Shown here: in pieces, positions 1 to 11,568 of the stretch
Numbering within the stretch: position 1 is the first letter of the stretch
How the letters are laid out: each line of letters starts with the position of its first letter
Assembly: GCF_021869535.1 (NCBI RefSeq)
Contig: NW_026262582.1
Location: forward strand, 58,416,851 to 58,480,850
Source: Mytilus californianus
Taxonomy: Eukaryota; Mollusca; Bivalvia; Mytilida; Mytilidae
DNA length: 64,000 bases
Reading direction: 5' to 3'
Notes under the pieces: generated by a model
What the model was told of the DNA's origin: nothing
Seen by the model: the letters and a program-made list of their open reading frames with translations, nothing else
The model's database searches: none
Translations under genes and position numbers: made by a program

Positions 1-1495
1 AATTGACCCAAGTAATTACCTATTGGTAGAGTTCGTGTAAGAGCATGATCTTTATCGAAAAAAATGATCGAATCCGTATCAACGTACAATGCGTTTTCAC
101 CCGTTTTTTCCAATAACTCGTAGAGCTTTATTCTAGCCCAACAAGTGGTGAAAGTAGCAATGAAGATGTTAGTTTTAAAGTTCATAGGTACGAAAGAAGG
201 ATTATCCAAATGTTCGATCTGTAGGAAGTCTTTACTGATGATATGGAAATCCTTGACATTCTTTCGTTGATCCGATAACAATTGAAAGAATTTATCTGCC
301 TCGTTCTCATGGAAAAAAGTGGTCTGTTTCATGTTCAAACGTTGACCAAACTTTCCCCAGAAACTATTTAAACATATTTTAGCGAGACTACGGAGTCCTG
401 GATTTTTTTTAATTTGATCATAATCCAAATGTATTCCTTCATTTCTAACATAGTCCGTAATATAATCCATTTTTTGTTGATCGCTTTCACACTCATTAGG
501 GAACCCTGAGGCTTCTTGTTTTAATTTTAAAAAAAGGTTGACGTATTCATCGAAGAGACCACCTTTACCTGCGGAACGAACGTGTATTTTGTATTCTTCA
601 AAATGATACACTTCATATATCTTCAAGATTTTGTACCCTTTCGAACGAGCCAACTTTAATTCAGGTGTACACCATGTTCCAATAATGGTTCTTTCTCCAT
701 CTGTGCAAATGCAGTCATCCTGATATTCATTGTCTGCACACTTTTTACAAAGAGGAAATTTTAATTTTCCATTGGAGAGATATGGTAAAACGGGATGATA
801 TAATCTTCTTGGAGGTAGGATTTTCACCTTAGCTACACCAAAATAATTTGAAATATCACGGAAATCTGTCGTGATGATAACAGGATGGCCTACGGGATAT
901 TTTGCATACTTGTTGACATAAGGATACAAGCTGAAAAAGAAATTAAAAAAAACACATTTATACGACATGAAAAAAAAAAGAAATAAAAAAAAACACTTTT
1001 ATACGACAAGGGAAAAGAATCACATTTATAAGACAGAAAGAAAACAGAATATAAAAACAAACGTTGAATATATTTTGTTTATTTTTTACCCACCTTGTAA
1101 AATCATAGTATTCAATGGTCTCCCCTGGTACAGTGCATTCATGGTATAATTTGATTGCGTTCGTCCTACCACCAAAAAAACTTTCTCTTACATCCAAACG
1201 ATTGGTGACGTCTAACGTGGATACGTATTCCTTCATTACATCATCCTTTATCAGTTGTCGGTGAAATTCGTGTTCCCAGATGCTCACATAGTTATAACCA
1301 AGACACTCCAAATCTCTCTCTTTCTTTTTGGTTAAGTAATATAGTTCATTCATTGAACGTTTCGTCATGGGATGAGCGGTCTTTGTTCTGTCATGTGGAA
1401 AACATGATGGACAACCATGAAAACAGCAACCTATTTTAGAGATAAAATATACATTTAAAAAAAAAGAAAATATATATATATCTATACAATATACA

Positions 1496-1536
<41 letters not shown>

Positions 1537-4500
1537 ATATATTTATATATATATATATATAATATGTTTATAAACAATATTGCCGCCGCCGCCGCCGCCA
1601 CCGCCGCCCACCATTTTATTCTTTTTATTTTTTCATTTCAGTACGTCTATTTTTTTTTTTTTAATTTTTTTTTTTTTTTTTTTTAAATTTTAGTACTATC
1701 GTATTACTAACTCACCTAGAAATTCGTAAGCCGTCTTTTTAGGTGATTCGACATAACCATCCAATCTATAATTCGTGCCAGGTACTTTGTGTTCCCCGCG
1801 ACCATTTAATGCGTGTTGTATTTGAAGTTTATTTTTCCCTGTTCGTCTGCTACGTTCCATCAACCATTCCAACCATTGAATCGATACCTTGCTGAAATTA
1901 TCTCTGGAGACGTAACCCTCTGAAGGGACTACCGCAATTGGACTTTTGACAAATACAGTTCTCCCTATTCTGTACGTGGTTGAAGTATCTACCGTTTCCT
2001 TCGATGTCCATTGGCCGTCTGGTAATTGTACTCGAATTACATCGTTTACGAATTTCGTCGGACACTTGAGAGTTTCGTTATTTGTCAGATTCGTCACGTA
2101 TGTTTCGTAATCCTCCTCCAGAAACAATTGTCTATAGATAGCCTGACACGCAGAGGCGATGGTAACGTAATCATAGGGATCTATTCCTTCCTTATGCGTT
2201 ATTTCACCCTTTTCGTTTGTTCCGCTGACAGACGTCACCTGCATCATGATTTTACGAAATTTCATACACCCTCGTCGTAAAATGTCTACATCTGATACAC
2301 AATAGTTGTACATTTCGGACTGAAAGTCAAAGATCGCGTTTTCCTTCGTTTTGTACCATTTCAGAAACGTCTTCATTTCTTCGTCTCCCATATATTCGAC
2401 TCCGTAATAACGTTCGGAGGGATAGGGACCTATGTATTGCTGATTTTCTTTCGTGTTAAATAGATGTGGAAAGTAACCTTTTCTGAGTTCCTCTAAATCG
2501 AAACACTGAGGTATTTTTGACAATTTCATTCCTATAAAATTAATGGAATCGAGAAACGTCAGGTCTAAATTCTTTGACACGTGCATGTAGACTATCTTAG
2601 AACCATCGAAAATAATTTTATCCGGTTTTACGCTATGTTGTTCGATGAGAGCATTTAGTATGGGATAGTTATCGAAGCCTTTGGCGTTGTGTGCTATAAG
2701 TACTGTGTTTTTGTAATAAGGAGTCATGATGTGGGAACAGAATTCCTTAGATACGTCATTACCCTGGAACACCCTCTGTCTGTAACCGCAACTGTCTTCA
2801 CACGGTTGGATATTGTCGTACTTCTTAGCGATTCTACACTTATCGCATCGACTTCCACAGATCGAACATTTAGAATCGGGGGTCAATCCTACATTCTCAC
2901 ATTTGATGCACGTAGACTGTAAAACAGCAAAGTTAACTTTATGTTCTTCTAGTCCGCACCATGACTGACAACAATTTATACAAACTTTGCATCGATCACA
3001 TCTTCTTTCGGTTGTACATATCTTGTTACATGACTGACTAGGTGCATAACCCTTTGAACATTGTTTTTTAGATTCGCATACACCATGCCTACAGTTTGTA
3101 CAGATTTTACATTTATTACACTTCTTTGTGGTGGTACATTCCTGACCACAAGGGACATCGAGTAAGTTTCCCTCCTTGCAAGACATTCTTTCATTCTGAG
3201 TAGTTTCAAAGTCATAGAAAAAATATTTTCTAGGTTCTTTTTTAGGTGAATTATGAACAGGTTTACGCTGATAACATAGATGTTCACCTTGTTGATATTC
3301 GTAACAGTTTTTACACTTCCATTCGCCACATCTATGTTGTTGTGGTGTCCTTTTATCTCTGCTTATTATCTTTTTACATGCTTCGCATTGATAAAATCTT
3401 TCGCACATCGATTTACCGTTTAAACGGTTGGTTTTTTTTTGTGTTTTGTGTCTGTCGTAACACGCTTTACTACGACATGTTCGATGGCATTGAGAGCACA
3501 TCATTCGATCGATACCGTCCATACATGTATGGCTACCACAAACGTCACATGTTGCAATGCATGAATGTTTTCCTTTGTTCTTATAAGGTTTCAAACAGCT
3601 AGCGCAAAAATACCCATATCCGAAAAACCCGTTTATGCTACCTATCCCATCGAAATGACCTTTTCCTCCCTTCGAATCGTCTGTAAGGTACAGGTAAATG
3701 TTTTCACGTTTTACGTCATTACCTACACGACAAAACTTGTTGCCTAATTTTGCGGACAACACCATAATATTGACGTCCAATAAGTCTTCAAACTTATCTA
3801 TATCTCTTATACTTAGAGGTTCATCTGTAGGTAAATTGACTTCTTTACACATGGTTAATGCCATCGTTTTACCATAAGATTTTTTATTCGCAGAAGAATC
3901 GTTTACGTGTTTACGATAACTATTTGTGGTCATACGATGTTTCATGACCTTTTGAAATGTGTTCATATTTTCATCATCGAGTCTGGTTACCTCTTGCCAT
4001 TTATTGAGGGGTACAATTTTACAGAGCTTTAAAAAACATCTACCTATGGCTATTGACAGACACATATGGTCGTCATTGGATACCTGTAACATAGACCTTT
4101 TTAGAGCAATGGAATTGTTTGACCCCTGGAGTCGAGTGATTGGCAAAGTGCCGCTACCAGTTGGTACGGCTATGTTTCCTATCGTTACATGCATTGCTGT
4201 ATCTAAGGGTAAATTTTCGTCTGAATTTAGAACGTTTTCCACTGCTTCCATGACCCTCTGCGAGTTGATGTTGGACCACTTATCTAATGGTACGACAATC
4301 GAGTTGTTTAGTTGTGGATGAGTAATGATAACTCTTCCAAGGTCATTGTCGTCTCCTCTTGCTCTGTTCAAAACGTCATCAAACATACCACGAAGTTCCT
4401 TTTGAAGATCTCGTAATTTTTCATCCTTCCATGTATCTCCGAATTTAACTTTGAAAGTCGTCTCTTTCGCCAAATTTTTAGAGAACGTTTTCTGTCCTGA

Positions 4501-5301
4501 CATCCGAAATAGATAAGGTAATTCTTCAGTCTCCTTACCACCACCTTTTTGCTCTAGGTTATCCATGGTCAAGACGATATCTCGTCTGATACCGTTTTCA
4601 TGAGACGTTTGTGAATCTTGAATATTGTTTTCTATGTAGGTGTTGTCAGTGATGCATTGTGGGTTTGAGAAACTTCTTGATGTTGTATCTATGTTGATAA
4701 CGTTAGAAATATCTGTTGATTCATTTGATGTGTAAATGGATTCCTCTTCAGGTAACGAGAGACTTATTAGTTTGTTTCGATTGATGTTTTCTCTGTTGTG
4801 ATTATCAGTTTTGTTACAGTGAGCTATGTATTGTGAACTCGAGTGACTTGTGGAAGGTGTATCTATATCAATCACATTAGGAATATCTATGTATTCATTC
4901 CCAATGGTGTCTGTTTCGGGTAAATTGAGACCCATAGTTAGTTCATCTAGATTAACAATTGTGTCAATAACCCCTGTGATTTCATGGAATTCAGAATGTT
5001 CCTTTAATTGAGATGATAATTGAAATCTCATATTACACTTTGGACATGTCAATAAAACTGAAAGTCTATCTAAAACTTGTGTGTTACTCAAAATGAGGTT
5101 GTCTATGGCCCAACTTATTAAACTATCAGCATCTGTAAAACCATTTAAAACATCTGACAATCCCAATGACTGAAAATATCTTATCCTTTGTTGCACTATG
5201 GGATGAGCCATTAAATGATTTTCTAATACCCATTGTTGTAACTCATCCAAAGTTGTAAAGTTGTTGATGATATCACTCAACCTTGGAGGTTTACCCTTCA
5301 T
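1..5301 (-). CDS. Protein-primed family-B DNA polymerase of a Polinton/adintovirus-like element, 3 exons, C-terminus beyond window
   Basis: Exons read 5301..1716, 1430..1094 and 930..1 on the minus strand, open for at least 1617 codons. Residues 8-84 form two copies of a 40-residue helical module (W24 and W64 align). A C2H2 finger follows (C86, C89, H102, H106), then an acidic Ser/Asn-rich linker, a Cys/His-rich zinc region, and a 3'-5' exonuclease: Exo I D697/E699, Exo II D877, Exo III Y1000/D1004. Between Exo I and Exo II sits a Cys-rich insert with a 40-residue duplication. The polymerase part shows an F-H-G-C-P motif at the start of exon 2, motif A near D1305 (D-x-x-S-L-Y-P type), motif B with N1496 (N-S-F-W-G), and motif C with D1592 and D1594 (Y-V-D-T-D-S). 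No frameshift or stop was seen, so the gene may be active or recently so. Such polymerases replicate self-synthesising transposons and related viruses by protein priming. The usual partners (integrase, ATPase, capsid genes) are not seen here and could lie left of the window. The ATG at 5301 is the first in the open frame; a further 5' exon is not excluded. Confidence 0.88.
931..1093 (-). other. Intron 2 of the DNA polymerase gene, splitting motif A
   Basis: On the minus strand the exon ends ACAAG before GTGGGT, and the intron ends in a pyrimidine-rich stretch with CAG at 931. Joining the exons completes the serine codon of motif A (AG+C), a phase-2 intron of 163 bp. Read through, the frame hits stops. 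The acceptor-proximal half (931-1003) closely resembles 9331-9401, which lies in an intron of the membrane-protein gene. Confidence 0.85.
1431..1715 (-). other. Intron 1 of the DNA polymerase gene
   Basis: A consensus donor (CTAG then GTGAGT) lies at 1716/1715, with an acceptor (AAATAG) ending at 1431. This gives a 285-bp phase-1 intron whose removal makes a glycine codon directly before the conserved C-C-F-H-G-C region. The intron carries TA microsatellites (about 1476-1560), a GCC run (about 1580-1612) and poly-T tracts (about 1650-1684). Confidence 0.85.
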
Positions 5302-5454
5302 AATATATTTTTTTTTTTATAAGAGTTGTTTTATCATTTACTGAAAAAAAAAAAAAAGTTTTTAATAAAATAAAGTTTGCTTCTAATATATCTATGAAAT
5401 CTTGTTTTGCCTTTTTCTTTATTTGTTAAATATATGTATTATTTATATATAAAA

Positions 5455-5700
5455 TTTACTTACAGTTTAGAAAGCTGACATCCTTTGATCATGATTGACA
5501 AAATGAAACCCTTTAAATCTCCTTTACTTGTATTTTTGAAAGCTACCATACTATATCCTTTAACACTGATTGACAAATTGTAACTCATATGTTTCCATTT
5601 ATATAGTTATTTTACTTACATTTTAGAAAGTTGTCACACTACATCCTTTGACCATAATTGACAAATTGTAACACATATATTGCCCTTTATATAGTCTTTT
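5455..5700. repeat. Degenerate tandem repeat, three units of about 70-90 bp
   Basis: Three successive copies share 'gaaagct/gttg', 'cctttga/aacc/ac', 'attgacaaa' and 'tatatagt'. Divergence is visible, so this is an old array. Confidence 0.6.
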
Positions 5701-5884
5701 TTTTTGTTGTTGTATAGGAATAAAATAAATGTTTATGGTCTAATAATTTAAGGATAGGGTCAAGTTTTTGTGTCGGTCATGTAAATAAATAGATCTCTAA
5801 GATCCTATAATTTAGAATACATTTTAATATGTAATACTGATAAAACCTTTTAGGGTAGAATATTTATTCTTTTACAAATTAAAA

Positions 5885-6135
5885 ACATTTCAGGTTAATG
5901 GTCAGTCATGTCACATGTAGGGGGTGTTCAGGATTAACAATGTCAAGAGGTCAAATTCAATCTCATGTGGTTTTTCAATTGATCAATAAAATAACACATA
6001 TAATTGTTATTTTTATTAAATCTCAAAACATGTGGGTTATAAAGTCATATCACATCATGAGTGATGTGTTTACGGATCAACAATGTAAGGAGGTCATATG
6101 TAACTTTATAGGGTTTTTCAATTGGACATTGAAAT
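5885..6135. repeat. Degenerate direct duplication, two units of about 150 bp
   Basis: Both halves contain a tcac-rich start, 'gga..caacaatgtaagg/aggtca', and then 'ttttcaattg' followed by 'aataac'. The halves are well diverged. Confidence 0.45.
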
Positions 6136-6622
6136 AACAAGTGTAATAAATTTTTTTTAATCATAACAAAAATCAAAATATACATCCAACATATAAAAAA
6201 ACATATCAAACTTGAAAAAAATATACATTTTTTGGTCTTGGTATATAAAAAAAAAAGGAATGGTTCTTAAATGTTTAACAAAATATCATTTAGTGTTAGA
6301 AAAAAATAAACAAATAGTTCAACTCCTTTTTTTCTCTCTCACTCTCTCTCTGTCTCTGCTTATAAAGACAATAATTACAAAATTGTAATATTCATAATAC
6401 CTTGTTCTAAAAAATATACAAAAAAGAGTATTTGTTAAATGTCTTGCACATGTTTATCTTTCATAAAAAACAACTGAATAAAAATGAGTATTTTCTTATA
6501 AAAAACAACAACAGAAATATTAAAACATGTACCATAATTTAAGTTATGTTATACTTGTTGATAAACTTAACATTAAAATATATTTAATGTTTACATGTTG
6601 TTGTTTTCAAATTATATGAAAG

Positions 6623-6654
<32 letters not shown>

Positions 6655-7360
6655 AAAAGCACCAAATACATAAAAAATAACAATGACTAGGAAGACAACT
6701 CATTGGCACAAATACTTATTCTCTGTTTTAACTATTTACATAATGTTTAAGTTTATGGAAAACAATACAAACATGTTATCTTAAAACTGAACTACATCTA
6801 AAACACCTGTAACAGTATTAAGAAAAAAAAATGATAAGTTAATATTTCTGTAGAGAGACAGTTTGTCCTTAATATAATAAAATATTTTAGAATGAGGTAG
6901 TTTAACATTGGTATCATTTGAAATTGACAACATTTTTTTAAAGATATGTATGCTGGTATAAACATGATTAATAATATTTCAAACAATTATAATAGATGAT
7001 AAGATATAACCTTACATTACATCAAAACATAATTATAGTATCTATAACAAACTACTCTAAAAACACTAAAACTATTTAGAAAAATAAAAAGTCCTTCTCA
7101 TAACTCAAATGGTTAAGTTTATGTTTGCTATTCTATAATGAGGTTATTTTACATTAATATCTAAATTTACTTTTACAATCTGATAGTTTACCATTAAGGA
7201 AACAAAAACAATTGAATGAAATAGATCAATATAAAAAATAACAAAAACACTTTATTCCATTAAATTCAAACTGGTTATTTAACTTTAACAATATCACAAA
7301 TTCAGTAATACAAAATGACCTGACAAAATCTTTGTTTTACAACAACTATAAACATAACAT

Positions 7361-7593
7361 TTCTTAAAAAACATCAATTATATCTAAACTAATAAAAAAC
7401 TATTTCTAATTCTAAAACTACTAAAATTATTTAAAGTCTATGTTTGTATTTCTGTATGGTACTAGTATGTGTTACCCTTTCTTAAAAAACTCAATTATAA
7501 CTAAACTAATAAAAAACTAATTCTAATTCTAAAACTACTAAAATTATTTAAAGTCTATGTTTGGATTTCTGTATGGTACTAGTATGTGTTACC
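7361..7593. repeat. Tandem duplication, 118-bp period, two copies
   Basis: The copy starting at 7361 is repeated from 7479 with a few substitutions. Both contain 'aaactaataaaaaacta' and 'ctgtatggtactagtatgtg'. Confidence 0.85.
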
Positions 7594-8509
7594 TATTGTT
7601 ATAAAAATCTGAAAATATATCCATGGTTTTGTAAATTACATTAAAAAACAAAGTAATTTTGTTTTAGTAAAACTATGTAGAAATGGTAATAAAACATGAT
7701 TTTATTCTGTTAAACCCTTTAAGATGGCCAATTCATTGATGTTACTACAAAAGTGAAGTATTTTAAGTTTTACAATATTTCAAATAAAATACACCATTTT
7801 TATGAAGAAAAAAAATTATAACAATATGATCATAGATATAACAATTTCTTATTTACAGTTCATATTAACTAAAACAAAAGAACGAAAGCAATGGTCATGG
7901 CAAATTATATGTAATTTTACATTTGGATTTTATGTTATAGCACTATGAATAAAATGTTTTAATTACTTTATAAAAGGTGTTTTGTCAGTACTTTCATAAT
8001 AGTGTTAATATAAAAATTGAAAATTAATTCTTATATAATAAAGTTCAACAAACTTAAATAAAAAAAGGAAAAAAAATTTGGTTGGGCAAATGATATATAA
8101 ATTTATGTTTGGATTTCTATGTTATAGCACTATGAATAAAACTTTATAAACTGTATTTTGTCAGAACTTTCACAAACAGTGCTAATAAAAAAATATTGGA
8201 AAATAATTCTTATATGTAAAAACAACAGTTTAATACAAAAACCATAAGTCTTGTTTTCTTTTAAAACATTACTCCTAAATATACATACCCCTTACATTTC
8301 TTAAACTTAAATAAAATAAAATTTTAAACTTTTTTAAAACTACAAAAATTATTTTACCAAGTCTGTTTATGGTTTTCTGTATGATAGTTTAATACTTTAA
8401 GATTAATATTATAAATTGATATAAAAATGTTTAAATTTAAAATGAAACAATACAGAATAGTGTAGTATAAGGAGTATGTAAACAAAGATTAGTGTAAATC
8501 ATGTTATTT

Positions 8510-11500
8510 TCAGAGACTGCTATCAGACAACATTGCTTTTCTTTTAATCATGTTACGTGTTCTGGCTGCAATCGGTGAGGTAGGTGTTGATTCTGACGAT
8601 AATGATTCTAGATCTTCCAAGGGTGGTGCTGAAGGTTCTGGTGAAGGGTCTCGGAAAAACATAATAGGTACTAATGGTATTGATGAGGTAGTGCTGACTG
8701 GTGAAGGTTCTCGGTATGATACAATTGAGTGGAATGATGGTGATGATCTAGATGAAGGTTTTAATGGAGTTGATGTTGATGGTGGTGTTAAAATTTGTTG
8801 TGGAATAACTGGCCTGGATGGAGTTGTGTTTAAATAAGATGGTGCATAGGTGGTTTCTGTATTATCACTTCTGTTCAAGGGTAGATATTGTGGTTGTTGT
8901 TTTCTTAGATGTAGGTATAATTTTAAAAATGCCAAAGATGTAAACAGTGTAAACACACCAGCCCAAATCCATAATCCTATAAAACATAAATTTAAAAATA
9001 CCTTATAATTTGACAGTTGTTGTTTTATATATATTATTCATTCCAAAAAACACTTCATTCCTTTTCATTTTTTTATATTTCTGTTTTTTTATTATATATA
9101 TTTTATAACTTATTAACATTATGATTATCAATATTGTAACAGCAAAAATAATTATACTTATATATATAATCTTATGATTCTTTTCCATATCATATTCAAA
9201 AGCTGTTGTACTAATCATGTATATTGTACCTGTAAATCCTGATGTTCCTGTATAGAAGGTCTTGTTGGGTGCTACATAAATAAAAAAAGAAAAACTATAT
9301 AATTTGATTTACATTTTATAACAATCAAAGCTGAAAAAGAAATTTAAAACAACACATTTATATGACATGAAAAAATAAAATTAAAAAAAAATCACTTTTA
9401 TGTACACAGATATGATAACAATAGGACACTATATGGCAGTGTTGGTACTGATTTAGTAGCTAACCTGTCTACTTTCTTTTTGATATGTCTGTACCTTAGG
9501 AAAGAATTGGAACAAATTCCAATCTTTCCAAAAATAGAATTATAAACCATACTGTGACCTATAATGGTTTACTTTTATAAATTTTGACTTGGATGGAGAG
9601 TTGTCTCATTGGCACTCATACCACATCTTCTTATATCTATAAATGAATTAAAATATATTTAATAGAGCTTTAGTTTCATACCTATGGTTGGTGTCATCTC
9701 TTGTGTAATGCCTTCCACTGTTATATCTTGATCTGTAACTAAAAATGATGTTTCTATTTTTATATATAATTTTTTTACCATGGTAACTGTCTTTTTAGGA
9801 AGTATGAGTTATAAAAGATCAATAAATTTACAGTGTTTTTTTAAATTAACTACTTTGATGTTGGATTTTTCTTTCTTTTTTTCCATTGATAAGAGTAAAA
9901 ATCATTGTCAACAGTAATTCTGGACTAAGAATAGTTGAAAGGCTAAATAAAATACAGAGTTGAACAGCATTGAGGATAATAAATAGACAGAAAATTTAAG
10001 ACATAGAAAAAAGGTAACAATTTCATACCTGTAGTTTTACTTTTTGTTGTAAACTTTCTCCATGTTATGTCCTTAACTGTAAAATAATATACAATATTTT
10101 AACAAACTTAGAAAGAATAATGATAATGACATATATAAGATTCTGTTCAGATTGAAATATTAAAGGACAACAAATAATGTTTGGCTATAGCTCTGTCTTT
10201 ATCTATAGTAAGTTAGATCTATAACATTATTTTTTTTAATAACTATTCTAATGTTGAATGTTTCTTTCAATGAAAAAGGAATATAAGATATATTGACATA
10301 ATCTAGTTTCATACCTGTTGTTGTTGTTTTACTGGTTTTGGCTGAATTCCTATTGTCTTTAGTCTGTATATCTTTAACTAAAAAGATAAATTATACCTTT
10401 ACTAATAGTATAAATTTATCTACATGGAGTTAAAAATATGACACCTAAGATTCCTCTTTTTGATTACTATTCTAATGCTATATATTTTTTCATTGAAAAG
10501 GAATAGAAGATATTTAAAAAATATTAAGACATATTTTCATACCTGTAGTTTGTGTTTTTATTATTTCAGTGGTTTTGGTTCTTTGTCTGTGGGTTGTCTG
10601 CTTTTGGTCTTTAACTGAAAAAAAATAAATATTTTTAACTGATAGTACAGATTGACCCTAACTAACTGTTGTTGTAATATCTGTTAAATAGTCATGATAT
10701 TCAAATATCTTTGATCTTTTCTATTTAATTATTGATCATATATATATGTACAAAATTGAAAACATTATTACATACCTGTACTAGATGTTGTTGAGATAGA
10801 AGTTGACTGTTCTTTGTTCCATACTGTAAAAAAAAAAACATAAAAGTATATTTTTTTCTCACAATAATTGAACATTAAATGTAAATTTTCATCACATGGT
10901 ATAGATTAAAATTGTTAATAATGAATCTCATACTTAAATATAATACTACAGTTTACATTATTTTGTTGTTTGTCTGCTTTTATACTATGTAACCACATTT
11001 TGGTACAATGTAGTTTATCCTTTATTAACATGGTTAACCTGCATTTTTGTCATCAAACTTTTTTTTTATTTCATTAATATATATATATGAAAATTATTTA
11101 AAGAAATTTCAACTTAAAGAATTATACAAAATCTGTAGGATTTATATGGACTTTTAAAGGGTCGACCTTAAAAAGGGGCGATCTATTTTTTTTCAAATGA
11201 ACTCGACACTATACCATTTTTTTTTAAGACAGTCGTTGAAATCTTCTTACGATTTATAAAACAACGTAGTTATAAAAAAACTTACCACATGTAGTGTTTA
11301 CACACTTCCAAGTGCATTCTCTGTCGTAAATGTTCGTGATTGTTGGTTTGGAACACGTGTGGCAAAGTTGAAATGTGCAATCGCACCCATCGCTCCCTTC
11401 TATTATCACCAATTGTACCTCCTGAGTTAACTTTGTTTCATTTGTGCAAGGGCAATACCCTATTGCAAGATTATACCTGCATCCTTCCTCCTGTGTTCTT

Positions 11501-11568
11501 ACAGGTCCCATTAAACTTATGAATAAACATGTGAATATAATTAAGGCTGCCATCTTGTCTTCTTGCAT
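8510..11568 (-). CDS. Single-pass membrane protein, Cys-rich ectodomain and modular stalk (long-tail isoform)
   Basis: Eight exons on the minus strand: 11568/11553..11286, 10823..10776, 10614..10543, 10377..10315, 10076..10029, 9738..9682, 9271..9230 and 8976..8510. From the second ATG (11553, strong Kozak context) this gives 354 codons plus stop. Exon 1 encodes a signal peptide and a domain with about ten cysteines that I do not recognise. Exons 2-7 are 42-72 bp, all phase 1 at both ends, and make a Thr/Ser/Lys-rich, probably glycosylated stalk. Exon 8 begins with a hydrophobic span of about 23 residues, then basic residues, then a Pro/Ser-rich tail of about 130 residues with a P-S-A-P tetrapeptide and repeated R-x-P-S-P motifs. 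All junctions fit GT/AG with ACAG-GTATG type donors. It is likely a cell-surface receptor or adhesion protein; ligand unknown. Intron 6 (9272-9681) contains a Mytilus dispersed repeat. Confidence 0.72.
9003..9271 (-). CDS. Alternative terminal exon of the membrane-protein gene: second transmembrane span and short basic tail
   Basis: If the donor after exon 7 (at 9230, ACAG-GTACAA) is not used, the frame continues to a stop at 9003. The extension encodes a hydrophobic span of about 25 residues rich in Ile, then a lysine-rich cytoplasmic tail of about 30 residues. This isoform would be 274 residues from the 11553 start. Both this ending and the exon at 8976 give a membrane anchor in frame, so they look like mutually exclusive ends. 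It could instead be intron sequence that is open by chance, but a well-formed anchor with a stop-transfer cluster makes that less likely. Confidence 0.55.
9541..9650 (+). repeat. Mytilus dispersed repeat ('gagagttgtctcattggca' family)
   Basis: Contains 'gacctataatggtttactttt', 'gacttggatggagagttgt', 'ctcattggcactcatacc' and 'acatcttcttatat'. A very similar copy lies at 16558-16648. It sits within intron 6 of the membrane-protein gene. Confidence 0.8.
10029..10823 (-). other. Array of symmetric phase-1 mini-exons encoding the stalk
   Basis: Exons at 10823..10776 (48 bp), 10614..10543 (72), 10377..10315 (63) and 10076..10029 (48), with 9738..9682 (57) and 9271..9230 (42) continuing the series. 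Each begins by completing a Val codon (V-K-D in three, V-W-N, V-T-D) and all of the first four end in Thr-Gly (three in T-T-G) at the next junction. Any subset can be skipped without changing frame. The introns are 161-462 bp. The pattern points to exon duplication. Confidence 0.7.

Larger units (their letters stand above)
5302..8509. other. AT-rich stretch without a recognised gene
   Basis: No convincing exon was seen on either strand. The stretch holds short degenerate tandem repeats (5455-5700, 5885-6135, 7361-7593), a TA microsatellite (about 6622-6652), and a weaker repeat pair around 7910-7990 and 8085-8165 sharing the phrase 'ttatagcactatgaataaa'. It may contain the 3' UTR of the membrane-protein gene that ends at 8510. 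Confidence 0.6.

Noticed and set aside
8550..8837. Plus-strand Gly/Asp-rich ORF
   Set aside because: Antisense shadow of the Pro/Ser-rich tail exon, which has splice sites and a membrane span in front of it.
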